Source: Pomphorhynchus laevis (taxonomy: Eukaryota > Acanthocephala > Palaeacanthocephala > Echinorhynchida > Pomphorhynchidae). Taken from it: a DNA stretch of 64,000 nucleotides. Below, in pieces: positions 60,901-63,550 of this stretch (positions are counted from its first letter, which is position 1; each line of letters begins with the position of its first letter). The notes beneath the pieces were generated by a model. That model was not told the origin of the DNA, did no database searches, and saw only the letters and a list, made by a program, of their open reading frames with translations. The stretch covers positions 19,411 to 83,410 of the forward strand of contig WNNJ02002080.1 in NCBI GenBank assembly GCA_012934845.2, written 5' to 3'. Both the position numbers and the translations under genes were made by a program.

Positions 60901-61451
60901 AGTAAAGCATCAATTCCTCTACCTTGATCTCTTATCAATTGTTTTTATTTAATACCACATTAAAGGATTTGATGTCAGATGATGTTTTTATTTCAATGGT
61001 TGAATTAATGAGGGTTAAAAGGCATAAATAAAAAAACAAGAGCATAACACGATAATTTAACTTCTTATTCTTTGTCTTTTGCTGGCAGGCCAGGGTCGGC
61101 GAAATTACTAACGAGAATTACTTACAAAAGTCATTAATTCAGTCAATAAATATATGAATAAGAGGTATTAAGAGGCGAAATACCACATAATATTTTTAAA
61201 TATATAAAGTTTATATAAAAAAAAATAAATTAAAATTTTGAAGCGATCAAACTTACTGAAACAATATGAGAAAGTAATGGTTTCAATGGTTCAATCATCG
61301 AATGGTCTTGTGCTACAAGTTTGTACGCCAAATCTTTTATATCTCCAACTAATTCGTTATTGAGGTTAGTAATGAATCTTACGTAGTTTGTTAGCTTCTC
61401 CGATATTCCTCTTCGCTCTTCATCAAGTATCAACATGATCATGTGACAAAC
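19829..61451 (-). CDS. UBR1/UBR2-type E3 ubiquitin-protein ligase (N-recognin), 14 exons of its C-terminal half
   Basis: Fourteen exons on the minus strand join in consistent phase into about 793 codons ending in TAG. Family landmarks occur in the right order: a charged helix with KVLAKMNKMKESFIKANKEL (exon 2; UBR1 has ...MAQMSEMQ..FI.ENKEL); RING part 1 with VITCILCQE (exon 3); GVYFSTCGHTMHYKCYQK (exon 4); LCPFCNTLCNIFVPFW (exon 5); an FLRLCAFFY stretch (exon 10); EYIALCEYLGL (exon 11); LIDLPYDYLSLL (exon 12); LCLHCG...GCAVSHMLNCSGYCGIFIKIKDC...APYVDQYGDTDDGL (exon 13); RRGYPLFL (exon 14). UBR1/2 proteins bind destabilising N-terminal residues through an N-terminal UBR box and pass ubiquitin through the RING. 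The UBR box is not in the exons found, so the 5' half lies further upstream. Introns are either 48-55 bp or contain transposons, the largest 17.7 kb. Assignment to UBR1/UBR2 rather than UBR3 rests on the exon 2 helix and exon 13 motifs. Confidence 0.9.
20378..20580. mobile_element. Inverted-repeat (foldback/MITE-like) element
   Basis: Arms of about 75-80 bp: TGCTGAAATTATTATAGA at 20378 returns in reverse at about 20557-20575, and AAGTTTTATTTT...TTAGATCC is mirrored by GGATCTAAAACGATTAAAAG. The centre is about 40 bp. No coding. It sits in the last UBR intron. Confidence 0.65.
20726..22195 (+). mobile_element. RLE-type LINE, truncated copy with Cys-rich N-terminus
   Basis: About 20761-20860 encodes the Cys-rich motif (C.CNG, a stop, AARCKGCKCVKEGKHC). 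Further on, frames carry GCVGPSGVDADAFRRMI, LVSLDKNLGVRPI.IGEI, and VDAENAFNTANRKVALAN near 22090-22135 (RT motif A region). The sequence ends at about 22190 before the YADD motif, so the catalytic core and endonuclease are missing. Several stops and frame changes are present. Same family group as the copies at 40.0, 44.0 and 46.2 kb. Antisense to UBR in its last intron. Confidence 0.75.
22196..22689. other. AT-rich intron sequence, no feature
   Basis: UBR intron. 22.2-22.35 kb is GC-richer without readable protein, perhaps a TE scrap. The remainder is plain AT-rich DNA. Confidence 0.35.
22690..22800. mobile_element. Short inverted-repeat element
   Basis: Arms of about 33 bp: AATAAAATCTTTACGGAACC at 22692 and its near reverse complement GGTTCC/GTTCCATAAAGATT... 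ending at about 22796, with ~40 bp between. Probably a MITE or a foldback hairpin. Confidence 0.55.
22801..23325. other. AT-rich intron sequence, no feature
   Basis: UBR intron. Nothing supportable. Confidence 0.35.
23330..23900 (-). mobile_element. LINE C-terminal tail, RTE-1-like
   Basis: Minus strand. ATKMLRWISEITR near 23690 and, after frame changes, G.RPRYRPNRRWLDD, DLMTYGLHLDQTRDRAKW near 23480-23400. This is the ...KMLRW..GVTR..RVRN...RPRGRPK.RWLD...DL...GL...A.DR..WR tail of RTE-type LINEs. About 150 residues remain, decayed. In the last UBR intron, sense orientation. Confidence 0.65.
23940..25765 (+). mobile_element. PLE family B, RT to GIY-YIG, rearranged
   Basis: A broken composite on the plus strand. 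24130-24210 encodes GVLTTYHFAPSLANIYE (RT motif B region); 24255-24290 encodes WRYVNDELFV (catalytic motif C, D replaced or shifted in part). 25256-25489 encodes the GIY-YIG nuclease (VVYRIPCKNCNKVYIGQTKQ, IRKRLEQYKG), followed by the HTIDF.NTNILEYEP tail. A ~190-bp block (AACAACCGTTTGATRCACTGG onwards) occurs three times, at about 24390, 24610 and 24960, so copies are nested or were duplicated. The RT-then-endonuclease order is the usual one for PLEs, unlike family A. Confidence 0.75.
25866..26177 (-). CDS. UBR1/2-like gene, exon 13 (C-terminal zinc/UBLC-like domain)
   Basis: 312 nt; acceptor attatattttag|C, donor GATTAAA|gttagt. It contains FLCLHCG, then C.VSHMLNCSGYCGIFIKIKDCMVV, and APYVDQYGDTDDGLK; UBR1 has LCL.CG, AHTYSCGSG.GIFL.VREC and PYLDDYGETDQGL. 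Read-through into the intron would give an early stop at 25829. Confidence 0.93.
26200..27000. other. AT-rich intron sequence, no feature
   Basis: UBR intron between exons 12 and 13. Runs of AAAGATTAAAGATAAAAG at 26525-26575. No coding seen. Confidence 0.35.
27003..27305 (-). mobile_element. PLE family A, pre-RT fragment
   Basis: A minus-strand scrap encoding INKDMNKELAKLKDNYIITT, DKASNNLVFIC and NPTYERSELTLE..I. It equals the segment at 28740..28520 of the neighbouring longer copy, so it is a second insertion or a duplicated end. Confidence 0.75.
27306..27534. other. AT-rich spacer between PLE-A pieces
   Basis: Low complexity, TTAATTATT repeats. Nothing supportable. Confidence 0.3.
27535..29338 (-). 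mobile_element. PLE family A, best-preserved RT copy
   Basis: Minus strand, about 1.8 kb. Order: NINIAGLLNNSKSKEIIRSD (29210), IRYKLLPPLGRK, FDKINEHICTHNLELIENC, KGYKYRLNN, IITTIDKASNNFVFICKKL, ILYWNPKLHKNPIKPRFICS (fingers), FSTLYTNLDL (motif A, D of the usual F(D)..LYT...), SIFRQVKGV and GGNSSPIIADLFLSFIEYE (motif B), YMFRYIDNICVFN (motif C, here YIDN, where other copies read YIDD), YLDMNIKLT and the YRKDDIF part of the thumb. The copy is broken in a few places and lacks the GIY-YIG part and 3' UTR. It fills the UBR intron between exons 12 and 13 in sense orientation. Confidence 0.87.
29386..29496 (-). CDS. UBR1/2-like gene, exon 12
   Basis: 111 nt after a 55-bp intron; acceptor cctaactgtttag|A, donor AGTAAG|gtataa. 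NPIKLIDLPYDYLSLLSLA matches N.LI.LP.DYS.L.NQA. It ends only about 50 bp before the PLE-A copy that fills the next intron. Confidence 0.87.
29552..29660 (-). CDS. UBR1/2-like gene, exon 11
   Basis: 109 nt; acceptor cttctgtttag|AA, donor CATAT|gtttgt. DQEYIALCEYLGLDNHFFD matches EY.ALC.YLSLP.NLF in UBR1/2. The donor at 29551 rather than 29547 is required for phase with exon 12. Confidence 0.87.
29665..32160. other. UBR intron between exons 10 and 11, no feature
   Basis: About 2.5 kb of AT-rich DNA. No PLE or LINE piece and no extra exon could be recognised; the phase of exons 10 and 11 fits directly. This is the only large UBR intron without a recognisable transposon, perhaps because its elements are too old. 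Confidence 0.4.
32163..32312 (-). CDS. UBR1/2-like gene, exon 10
   Basis: 150 nt after a 53-bp intron; acceptor ttttttgtttag|AA, donor GAAAC|gtaaga. KNFYFLRLCAFFYRSIF matches FL(R/K)C.ALFFHYL of UBR1/2. Confidence 0.85.
32366..32554 (-). CDS. UBR1/2-like gene, exon 9
   Basis: 189 nt; acceptor ctgtttctag|GT, donor TCGGGTG|gtaagt. It encodes GICDGINSEND...ANQPSASFIRCGFRHRVQ. The phase fits both neighbours; the residues themselves are weakly conserved. Confidence 0.78.
32682..33155. mobile_element. Non-autonomous DNA transposon (MITE) with TIRs
   Basis: CCAATGATACGTTCGATGTGC-type inverted termini: CAATGATACGTTCGATGTGC at 32693-32712 and its exact reverse complement at 33124-33143, about 470 bp overall. 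Flanks resemble TTAATG./.CATTAA. The interior is AT-rich with no transposase. It lies in the UBR intron between exons 8 and 9. The superfamily is not clear; a TTAA-like flank could fit piggyBac-type elements. Confidence 0.65.
33160..34755. other. AT-rich intron sequence
   Basis: UBR intron. A PLE-A-like terminal motif (AACTGAGTATACGTATTTTA) occurs at 33251-33270, minus orientation. A 72-codon frame at 33756-33974 shows no family resemblance and is not called as a gene. Confidence 0.35.
34760..35725 (+). mobile_element. PLE family A, internally deleted copy with 3' UTR
   Basis: Plus-strand pieces in element order: pre-RT (34785-34930), RT motif A region (35040-35200), thumb (35210-35330), C-terminus with NDIGFLQNHLNN (35380-35545), then a well-kept UTR module at 35575-35700 (GAGGAAATACATC, CTGCTATG...CATAGCAG, CTGATGACCTCT). 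Broken, with large internal losses. Confidence 0.75.
35815..36015 (+). mobile_element. PLE family A, thumb fragment
   Basis: Matches LILNKTNINDKEGV.LDM.IKLTLTKTTINLYR and the HEHSYMLYNIK segment. Its right end runs into the minus-strand copy that starts at about 36000. Confidence 0.7.
36000..37598 (-). mobile_element. PLE family A, RT with 3' UTR
   Basis: A minus-strand copy with its 3' end to the left. 36000-36190: distal UTR and terminal motif. 36200-36350: structured module. 36608..36351: intact C-terminal frame ending FLWMDNK-stop. 37039..36848: palm (SIFRQVKSVPIGGNSSPIIA). 37587..37273: fingers (ILYWNPKLHENPIKPMF). Broken in a few places. It shows that the RT ends without a GIY-YIG domain and is followed at once by the UTR module. 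Confidence 0.82.
37660..38312 (+). mobile_element. PLE family A, C-terminus and 3' UTR (inverted partner)
   Basis: Plus strand, head to head with the preceding copy across a short inverted junction at 37560-37680 built of ATGAAAGA.GTTAA blocks. It has a degraded C-terminus (37680-37880), the UTR module at about 37915-38035 whose hairpin reads ATACGT..ACGTA rather than ATACAT..ATGTA, and the terminal motifs near 38090 and 38290. Confidence 0.72.
38313..38745. other. AT-rich intron sequence, no feature
   Basis: UBR intron next to exon 8. It contains a short diverged inverted pair around TTGCTAACATCTTTGTTAGCATCTT at about 38510-38540. Nothing else. Confidence 0.35.
38746..39031 (-). CDS. UBR1/2-like gene, exon 8
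   Basis: 286 nt; acceptor tttctatttag|TCA, donor ATGGAAG|gtaatt. It contains PHLSWNQQI (compare LTWSTCA in UBR2) and DISDQTLNLLEQLVILAIIHPG, in the place of the NRQ..GL.AL..FA helix. It lies 17.7 kb from exon 7, across the LINE array. The middle (LFTGLVFTFFILVAAIE) is hydrophobic. Confidence 0.75.
39361..39530. mobile_element. MITE with 23-bp terminal inverted repeats
   Basis: TTAGATAGTTTTACTGGAAC at 39361 pairs with GTTCCAGTAAAACTATCTAA ending at 39529; the perfect arms continue into CGAAA. About 168 bp in all, flanked by TA, as in Tc1/mariner-type MITEs. Non-coding. It lies close to UBR exon 8 in the 17.7-kb intron. Confidence 0.72.
39531..40015. other. AT-rich intron sequence, no feature
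   Basis: Low-complexity AT DNA before the LINE array. Confidence 0.35.
40020..42545 (+). mobile_element. RLE-type LINE, decayed copy
   Basis: Lacks the N-terminal Cys motif. It starts with RVDWKKRFSSLIKSGNTTAA, then GGAGPSGVTAHEFKRML, RLIALNKNSGVRPIGI, SIDAKQAFNRIS (motif A), EGFTQGDPLAM (motif B, about 40930-40960), RWYADDSTFL (motif C, about 41030), then KYKWVHLLR, CICG...MTHALFCKRGALPIIRHN (zinc ligands), and the endonuclease end with FDVCIVN, YHEMRKRNKYEERIKEVEHSTF. Many stops and frameshifts separate these blocks. Antisense to UBR. Confidence 0.8.
42546..42812. other. Spacer in the LINE array
   Basis: Partly repeated (AACGATAGCTGAT-like phrases at 42610-42665) then AT-rich. Not assigned. 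Confidence 0.3.
42815..43978 (+). mobile_element. APE-type LINE, 5'-truncated copy
   Basis: Starts inside the RT at the point equal to 52670 and is about 97-98% identical by eye to the copy at 49.9-54.06 kb. It carries FIDFAKAFDSIDRALL and GVQQGDPLSPLLF. Two extra Ts in the run at about 43078-43086 shift the frame, and the catalytic motif reads YADG rather than YADD. About 250 bp equal to 53555-53808 are missing. It ends with the same GGAAAATAAAAACGCTGC-type tail and ATT repeats. 5' truncation and the simple tail are typical of target-primed reverse transcription. Confidence 0.87.
43995..45745 (+). mobile_element. RLE-type LINE, 5'-truncated copy, almost open
   Basis: One frame from 44007 to 45641 with a single internal TAG (44766-44768). 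It begins at RT motif B (EEGFTQGDPLSMAAFA), then HHWYADDGACVG (motif C), LNP.KC-like INPVKCTILI, KLLGSYIG, FKWKQLLRSC, GGLGVLNP. The endonuclease part has CICGNTFNITHALSCQVGG, RHNTIRD, ARLDIACNNLFG, ERSFMDVCVFNP, RTKYVERVVKIECSAF and ends ILAKCVSLAIRRASIRKLN. The 3' UTR contains GGGCCCATTTGCGGGTAACC, nearly the same as in the 46.2-kb copy. Protein differences show it is a separate subfamily. Confidence 0.87.
45746..46145. other. Spacer with a short GC-richer relic
   Basis: 45.93-46.07 kb is GC-richer than its flanks and reads openly as CGIRILKDLNRDDRIRLSAA then KRLSAGEHG-stop. I do not recognise it; it may be the 3' coding end of another element. A hairpin (AAACGATTTTTATTAACTAA...) precedes it. 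The rest is AT-rich. Confidence 0.35.
46150..49265 (+). mobile_element. RLE-type LINE, nearly full-length
   Basis: The best copy of its family: one long ORF (46208-49105, with a frameshifted end to 49220) and a 3' UTR with TTGGGCCCATTTGAGGGTAACC before an AT-rich tail. The APE endonuclease of most LINEs is absent; a restriction-like endonuclease at the C-terminus takes its place, as in the R2/CRE/NeSL group. I cannot name the clade. It lies antisense to UBR in the 17.7-kb intron. Confidence 0.87.
46208..49105 (+). CDS. Reverse transcriptase / restriction-like endonuclease of an RLE-type LINE
   Basis: 965 residues from the first ATG (46208); an open frame starts earlier but without ATG. Domains: Cys-rich motif ~12-45 (CCSCNGPNARCKSCKC...C..C....C); RT ~310-660 with GSAGPSGVDALQWRSML, RLIALDKNPGIRPIGIGE, QLDALNAFNNVNRA (motif A), SEGFTQGDPLAM (motif B) and RWYADD (motif C, YADD at 514-517); thumb ~600-720; zinc motif C800.C.......H...C; endonuclease ARLDIECYG (D871) and SLMDVCIFN (D888), then YGERIERFERASF. 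It copies element RNA into DNA at a nicked target. The end is shifted: the frame leaves at about 49080-49105, and the expected C-terminus (RNLRCKIGISLAKSA) continues in another frame to 49220. Apart from that the ORF is unbroken, so the insertion is young. Confidence 0.87.
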   Translation: MPRRKPASFAKCCSCNGPNARCKSCKCARSNESCMNCQAPLCSNKVQSSIFQKIRQPLTRTACIEQYTSSESQDLALISSPSNSDRQTTFQKMIDDTFYQVIHWIPNLYSLLKCNVSNNFVDKLAELFSLAACDIPNMALHLKTVTVFCQLILQATPKSKAKVIRCNVARRLILWQENKIDDLLHESSILQEEKRFKHAKPRNELKWISRFQNLLSNGKTNTAIKLLEDPQEYVKILHVNDEISGTNVMKKLVELHPVSKAADESVLLSTPLTGIGLVPTLRFLDISETDIKTASRKTQGSAGPSGVDALQWRSMLNSFGKSSSKLASSIAQFTIIIATQPLDNYAFEALKVSRLIALDKNPGIRPIGIGETLRRIIGKTIAERIKGDLQSVVGNEQLCSGQRCGIEFAIHSIRKMYNDNLENCIVQLDALNAFNNVNRAVALKNVDKICPSFSVILRNMYSSSTLLTVEDDLIPSSEGFTQGDPLAMIAYAVASIPIIMTLKERFPKTTHRWYADDAHIVGDAHTLFDVWTCIRDIGPKYGFFLNEEKCQILVHKDNEDYTCSLFEKHKLQITSDGLKVLGAAIGTKSFMTQFMTRKIDTWTKSLQNLILVANENPYLAYIVFTLSFQFKWRFIQRTCPVEETQFKQLSNFIVNEVITSMIGIRLLQSHIDIIQLPLRYGGLGISLPDTRPDLNLKYSIRLCCILSENIPVTQIKAKQHEKALEISKERDIDFQKQAYALKFHNEEAYHKMLYASMKGMSTWLSVRAFEHRHHALSKNEFHDAVAARYGWSPPNAPSTCLCNAKFEISHAHSCQVSGLQSIRHNTICDLITAELNILSLTAAREPVLTVISPSVVFERSTTSKEQGARLDIECYGLFGNRTERSLMDVCIFNHLAPSYSLGNPNSHFMYHAQRNYAKYGERIERFERASFNSLIFAANGGIDGQTDQVLKHMAKKKAFKVSHAL
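49266..49500. repeat. AT-rich palindromic spacer
   Basis: Repeated and inverted GGTAATTATTACC/AATTACCT units between 49335 and 49456 can form hairpins. They separate the two young LINEs and may derive from the tail of the first. Confidence 0.5.
49507..49916 (+). repeat. 19-bp minisatellite, ~21.5 copies, before APE LINE ORF1
   Basis: Unit ATCAACGATAAGAACGACA, repeated head to tail with period 19 from 49507 to about 49916 (21 full units plus 11 bp). Units are identical except the first (GGCA for GACA). It ends 64 bp before the ATG of the APE LINE ORF1 and is probably that element's 5' UTR, like promoter monomers in some other LINEs. Confidence 0.87.
49980..51056 (+). CDS. APE-type LINE ORF1 protein (Cys-rich, RNA-binding type)
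   Basis: 358 residues from ATG at 49980 (an open frame begins 51 bp earlier without ATG). Residues ~6-39: CCACNGPHARCKNCSCVRAG...C..C....CSN, the same motif that starts the RLE-type LINE ORF. Residues ~105-112 have FLCGLCSAKR. A short coiled-coil-like stretch (ESLSNEMKELRTSFNLLSAN) lies at ~135-155. Residues ~210-330 (NVIIRGLP, RMSRFKALK, SASILRNSKLL, FVQADLSPAEQCARKALVAQ, YVIRNNRIVRLG) are the nucleic-acid-binding type of ORF1 C-terminus known from CR1/L2-like LINEs. It should bind element RNA into RNP particles. The frame is intact. Confidence 0.83.
   Translation: MNTPTRCCACNGPHARCKNCSCVRAGRICRDCFPGSQCSNKSPDLQLVNTAIATPQSMPCSTNVSNIPDSLCSDSNVFVTLDMECSSSGCVLRSFVKVPRSVPRDFFKRDFLCGLCSAKRVAELTHYVDRTQHALESLSNEMKELRTSFNLLSANISSESNAKSSCNFTTSPSFANILKRAVTRSVLATSQINKDASPLKILQEAERNSRRPANVIIRGLPVSETEENEIRKMISLIGVEVGDVPLRMSRFKALKNDCPPWLLLTTNEFISASILRNSKLLKKSDDYKQVFVQADLSPAEQCARKALVAQLKDTRTKHPSEHYVIRNNRIVRLGKMSPLIDNTSYSEVEIVSVADTSI
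51057..53805 (+). pseudogene. APE-type LINE ORF2 (AP endonuclease and RT), broken
   Basis: Blocks in order: FNVEGIETLLKEG, DIIVLLETFAT (APE start, ~51130-51210); VIAGDFNANL (~51478), SRSCLDLIFAN (~51610), RRKHKPV (APE end); KMSSCKAAGIDQLCVEHM (~52315, RT start); SEQHGFRRGYS, FIDFAKAFDSIDRALL (motif A, ~52715), GVQQGDPLSPLLF (motif B), ILYADDLALI (motif C, YADD ~52994-53005), INTEKSKIIKF, STYKYLGFLL. Breaks: stops near 51231, at TAA 51785 and TAG 52400, and a frameshift near 53490 before VKILNDLHLDSTDAY. So it cannot encode a working enzyme, although catalytic residues are kept. Confidence 0.85.
54076..54765. other. PLE-A terminal scrap then AT-rich DNA
   Basis: 54076-54135 repeats the distal PLE-A UTR (TTTTGTTTATTTTATAATTA...CGTAAACTCAGTTAGCTG) directly after the LINE tail, so the LINE appears to have inserted into a PLE-A UTR. 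The rest shows nothing supportable. Confidence 0.5.
54768..55240 (+). mobile_element. PLE family A, 3' UTR without the left half of the module
   Basis: Starts within the module (GAGTTAGGGGCCGAAACC, CATAGCAG, CTGATGACCTCT), then the ACAACGTCTGTTATTTATT block, a duplicated stretch of AT-rich UTR, and the terminal motif at 55208-55232. Confidence 0.75.
55490..55845 (+). mobile_element. LINE C-terminal tail, RTE-like, second type
   Basis: Reads LRWSADITRKDKVRNTDIWKMF, then WFKHVTIIENDHW, EGKGRHRRQKKTMKDYVKED, MKALGIST. It matches the ..RW..GVTR.D+VRN.DI......RLRWFGHV.R......GRR.RGR.KK.W.D.V.ED..ALG tail of RTE/BovB-like LINEs. One stop interrupts it. Distinct from the tails at 17.6 and 23.5 kb. 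Confidence 0.65.
55846..56720. other. AT-rich intron sequence, no feature
   Basis: UBR intron between exons 7 and 8. The minus frame at 56709-56518 shows no family resemblance. Confidence 0.35.
56726..56804 (-). CDS. UBR1/2-like gene, exon 7
   Basis: 79 nt; acceptor atttagaag|T, donor GATGCG|gtaaag, ending in phase 0. It encodes LFDTEDETLIKNFFDSCDA, in the position of the SIKEM....A segment of UBR1/2. A frame continues past the donor for about 40 codons, but phase 0 into exon 8 favours the splice. Confidence 0.62.
56897..56980 (-). CDS. UBR1/2-like gene, exon 6
   Basis: About 84 nt after acceptor caatgtttag|T; encodes DTDFGKWLESSLDACRAVNMDDQF. The reading phase matches exon 5. The donor is weak; two GTs (56900 and 56896) are possible, and only the second keeps phase with exon 7. 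Confidence 0.65.
56985..58075. other. UBR intron between exons 5 and 6, no feature
   Basis: About 1.1 kb of AT-rich DNA. A slightly GC-richer part at 57020-57260 has no readable protein. No TE recognised. Confidence 0.35.
58080..58262 (-). CDS. UBR1/2-like gene, exon 5 (RING, last cysteines)
   Basis: 183 nt; acceptor gaatgttaacag|A after a 48-bp intron, donor TCTTG|gtatat. It encodes LCPFCNTLCNIFVPFW, equivalent to LCPLC..L.NTVIP in UBR1/2. The stretch between HYKCYQK and LCPFC is of normal length for the family. Confidence 0.93.
58311..58406 (-). CDS. UBR1/2-like gene, exon 4 (RING, CGH-H centre)
   Basis: 96 nt; acceptor tttattttaag|A, donor CAAAA|gtaagt. It encodes SKFLNTDC and GVYFSTCGHTMHYKCYQK, equivalent to GT...SCGH.MHA.CWQ in UBR1/2, with the Cys and His ligands kept. 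Confidence 0.93.
58458..58598 (-). CDS. UBR1/2-like gene, exon 3 (RING, first cysteines)
   Basis: 141 nt; acceptor ttttctttag|A, donor CGACAACT|gtatgt. VITCILCQES supplies the first C..C pair of the RING. The 51-bp intron that follows is open in frame, so a naive ORF call reads through it. Confidence 0.9.
58870..60130 (+). mobile_element. PLE family B, RT to GIY-YIG
   Basis: Plus-strand broken copy. 58940-59030: ETADVVSLFTNIPLQRAT (RT motif A). 59096-59185: motif B region as at 24.15 kb. 59215-59255: motif C region. 59350-59600: the AACAACCGTTTGATACACTGG block present three times at 24-25 kb. 59740-59880: GIY-YIG (IPCKNCNKVYIGQTKQGIRK). 59890-60090: the HTIDFDNTNILEYEP tail. Over 95% identical by eye to the 25-kb copy in its last 700 bp. 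It fills the UBR intron between exons 2 and 3. Confidence 0.8.
60359..60663 (-). CDS. UBR1/2-like gene, exon 2 (charged helix)
   Basis: 305 nt; acceptor ctgtttctag|ACG, donor CCAAG|gtatat, leaving 2 nt. It encodes a Lys/Arg/Glu-rich helix (KKKRKELAEARKAKVLAKM) and FIKANKELYDQT, the clearest family match in the gene (UBR1: FIDENKELFQQT). Confidence 0.92.
60664..61256. other. UBR intron between exons 1 and 2, no feature
   Basis: 593 bp, AT-rich. A GC-richer spot at 61075-61110 (TTTGCTGGCAGGCCAGGGTCGG) is unexplained. Confidence 0.35.
61257..61451 (-). CDS. UBR1/2-like gene, exon 1 of those found
   Basis: 65 codons, phase 0 at both ends; acceptor ggtaatttag|GTT, donor GTTTCA|gtaagt. The product starts VCHMIMLILDEERR and matches the VLHLIGMALQEEK region upstream of the charged helix in UBR1. 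Confidence 0.8.
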
Positions 61452-61500
61452 CTAAATTACCAATAATTAATAATTATATAATAATTAATTAAAAAAAGTT

Positions 61501-61990
61501 TATTATAAATTGATTGTTCACTCATATTGGATTATTTTTACTTCAGATATAGAGTTTTAGTGCCTTTTATGTTCAGACGATAGAAGTTCATTCTCAACTG
61601 CTACCGTTTACTCTGTCAGACAAATCTAAAATCTGTGATAGACAATTAATGTTTTATTGTTTATTAAATTAATGTTTACCAATTATAATTATAAATTATA
61701 ATTCTATAATTTATAATTCTATTTATTATATTATAAATTGATTGTTCACTCATATTGGATTATTTTTACTTCAGATATAGAGTTTTAGTCCCTTTTATGT
61801 TCAGACGATAGAAGTTCATTCTCAACTGCTACCGTGTACTCTGTCAGACGAATCTAAAATCTGTGATAGACAATTAATGTTTTATTGTTTATTAAATTAA
61901 TGTTTACCAATTATAATTATAAATTATAATTCTATAATTTATAATTCTATTTATTATATTATAAATTGATTGTTCACTCATATTGGATTG
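61501..61990 (+). repeat. 228-bp tandem duplication
   Basis: A 228-bp unit starting AAATTGATTGTTCACTCATA occurs at about 61507 and 61735, and a third partial unit starts at 61963. The two full units differ at only about three positions by eye, so the duplication is recent. It lies 50 bp upstream of UBR exon 1 of those found. Confidence 0.85.
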
Positions 61991-62570
61991 TTTATTAGTG
62001 GAGAGAGTGAAGAAAATATTTATTTGATCGAATTTTCAATACCCTACTGCTATCATCATGAGTAAATGTTACAAAATATTTTTACAAAGTAAAATAAAAA
62101 AGTTTATAAAGATTTTTAAGTTTCAAGTATTTTTATTGAAAATATATATATTCGACGGTAAATAATGCAAATAATGACAATAAGTAATTGATAATGAAAA
62201 TAAGTAAAATTAGAAAGCTAAAATGTAAAATAATAAAATCTAAAATTAAAATTTTTAATTAAAATAAGACATTGTAAATAAAAATTATGCAATTCTCTAT
62301 TATATTAGAAATTGTGAAATTTCACAACAAGGTTGTGAAATTGAAATTTCGACAGCTTGGAAATAAAATTTCGGCAGATATTTTACTTGGAAATAAAATT
62401 TCCCAGCTGATAATGATCAGATCTTTTTACATCGCAGGGATTCGTAAATTATGATATTTCATGTTGTCGATCCGAGTGTCAGTTTTGCTGGTGGATATAC
62501 GATGGTATCCAATTTTCTTTGCGGTATACACTTTTTCAAACGCGGCGTTTTTCAAGAGAAAAAATTCCAT
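61991..62570. other. AT-rich DNA with a GC-richer island
   Basis: 62.44-62.56 kb is GC-richer and open on plus (HVVDPSVSFAGGYTMVSNF), joined to a PLE-A fragment. I do not recognise it. No further UBR exon could be identified. Confidence 0.35.
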
Positions 62571-62574
62571 GATT

Positions 62575-63180
62575 TTGTTTTCCATAAAAATCCAATAAAA
62601 CCTAGGTTCATATGTAGTTTAAATGTACATTTAAACAACTTTCTGTCTGTATGAATAAAATACTTGAAGTAATTATAGCACACTTTAAAAAATATTGCGA
62701 GGTAATCGAAATTTATACTGGTATAAAACACTATTTCAGTATTAATTCTACAAAAGAATTTTTAGAACAGACAAAAGGAATAAATTTTCAAAATATAAAT
62801 ACATACGATTTTAGTACGCTTTATACAAATCTAGATTTAGTAGATATTAAAGAAGCGTTAGTAAAATTAATTAATCTTATATTCGGAAAAAGATATACAT
62901 ATATATGTTATAATATTCAATTTTTAGTATAAAAATTGAGTCAGATATTAAAACTATATTTATATTATATTGAAATCCAAAATTACATAAAATTCCAATA
63001 AAACCTAGGAAAATATAAAAATATTGCAAAGTAATCGAAATTCATACTGTATAAAACACTATTTGAGTATTAATTCTAAAAAGAATTTTTAGAACAGACA
63101 AAAGGAATAAATTTTCAGAATTTATTAATAAATAAATACGTACGATTTTAGTACGATTTATATACATTTATAATATAATT
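62575..63180 (+). mobile_element. PLE family A, RT fragments (two pieces)
   Basis: 62580-62925: HKNPIKPRFICS, then MNKILEVIIAHFKKYCEVIE and NINTYDFSTLYTNLDLVDIK (motif A), up to GKRYTYICYN. 62970-63170: a second, shorter copy of the same region. Broken. Confidence 0.8.
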
Positions 63181-63209
63181 TATATATAATCTATATATAA
63201 TCTATATAA

Positions 63210-63550
63210 TCTATATATATAATCTTCGACAATACAACTATACTTGAATACGAGCCATATACACGTCGTCGTTTGATCAAGCAGGCGGTACACATAGAAA
63301 TTGAATCAACCATGCAAGGCAATACAAGCAATGGGTGTTAAAATTACCCTCAGACAAGATTTTGACTGAACAACATATTAATTAAATTCTTCCGTATTTA
63401 TTCTTTATATACTATGTCATTATTTATAAAAGACTAGTGTTTTCTAAAGAGGACAATCGCATTGGCGAAAATTCAAAAATAATTCAATTTTTTTTATTCA
63501 CTGAGAAAGATCTAGCTAATGATTACATTCTCTCCAAACGCAATTTAAAT
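63210..63550 (+). mobile_element. PLE family B, 3' end
   Basis: Matches 59910-60190 and 25510-25790: FDNTTILEYEPYTRRR, then the TCTTTATATACTATGTCATT block and GAGGACAATCGCATTGGCG. Only the end of the GIY-YIG region and the 3' UTR remain, as expected for 5' truncation. Confidence 0.78.

Noticed and set aside
62451-62654. 5' exon of UBR or a new gene at 62.45 kb
   Set aside because: The frame joins a PLE-A finger fragment, and the other part has no match on either strand.
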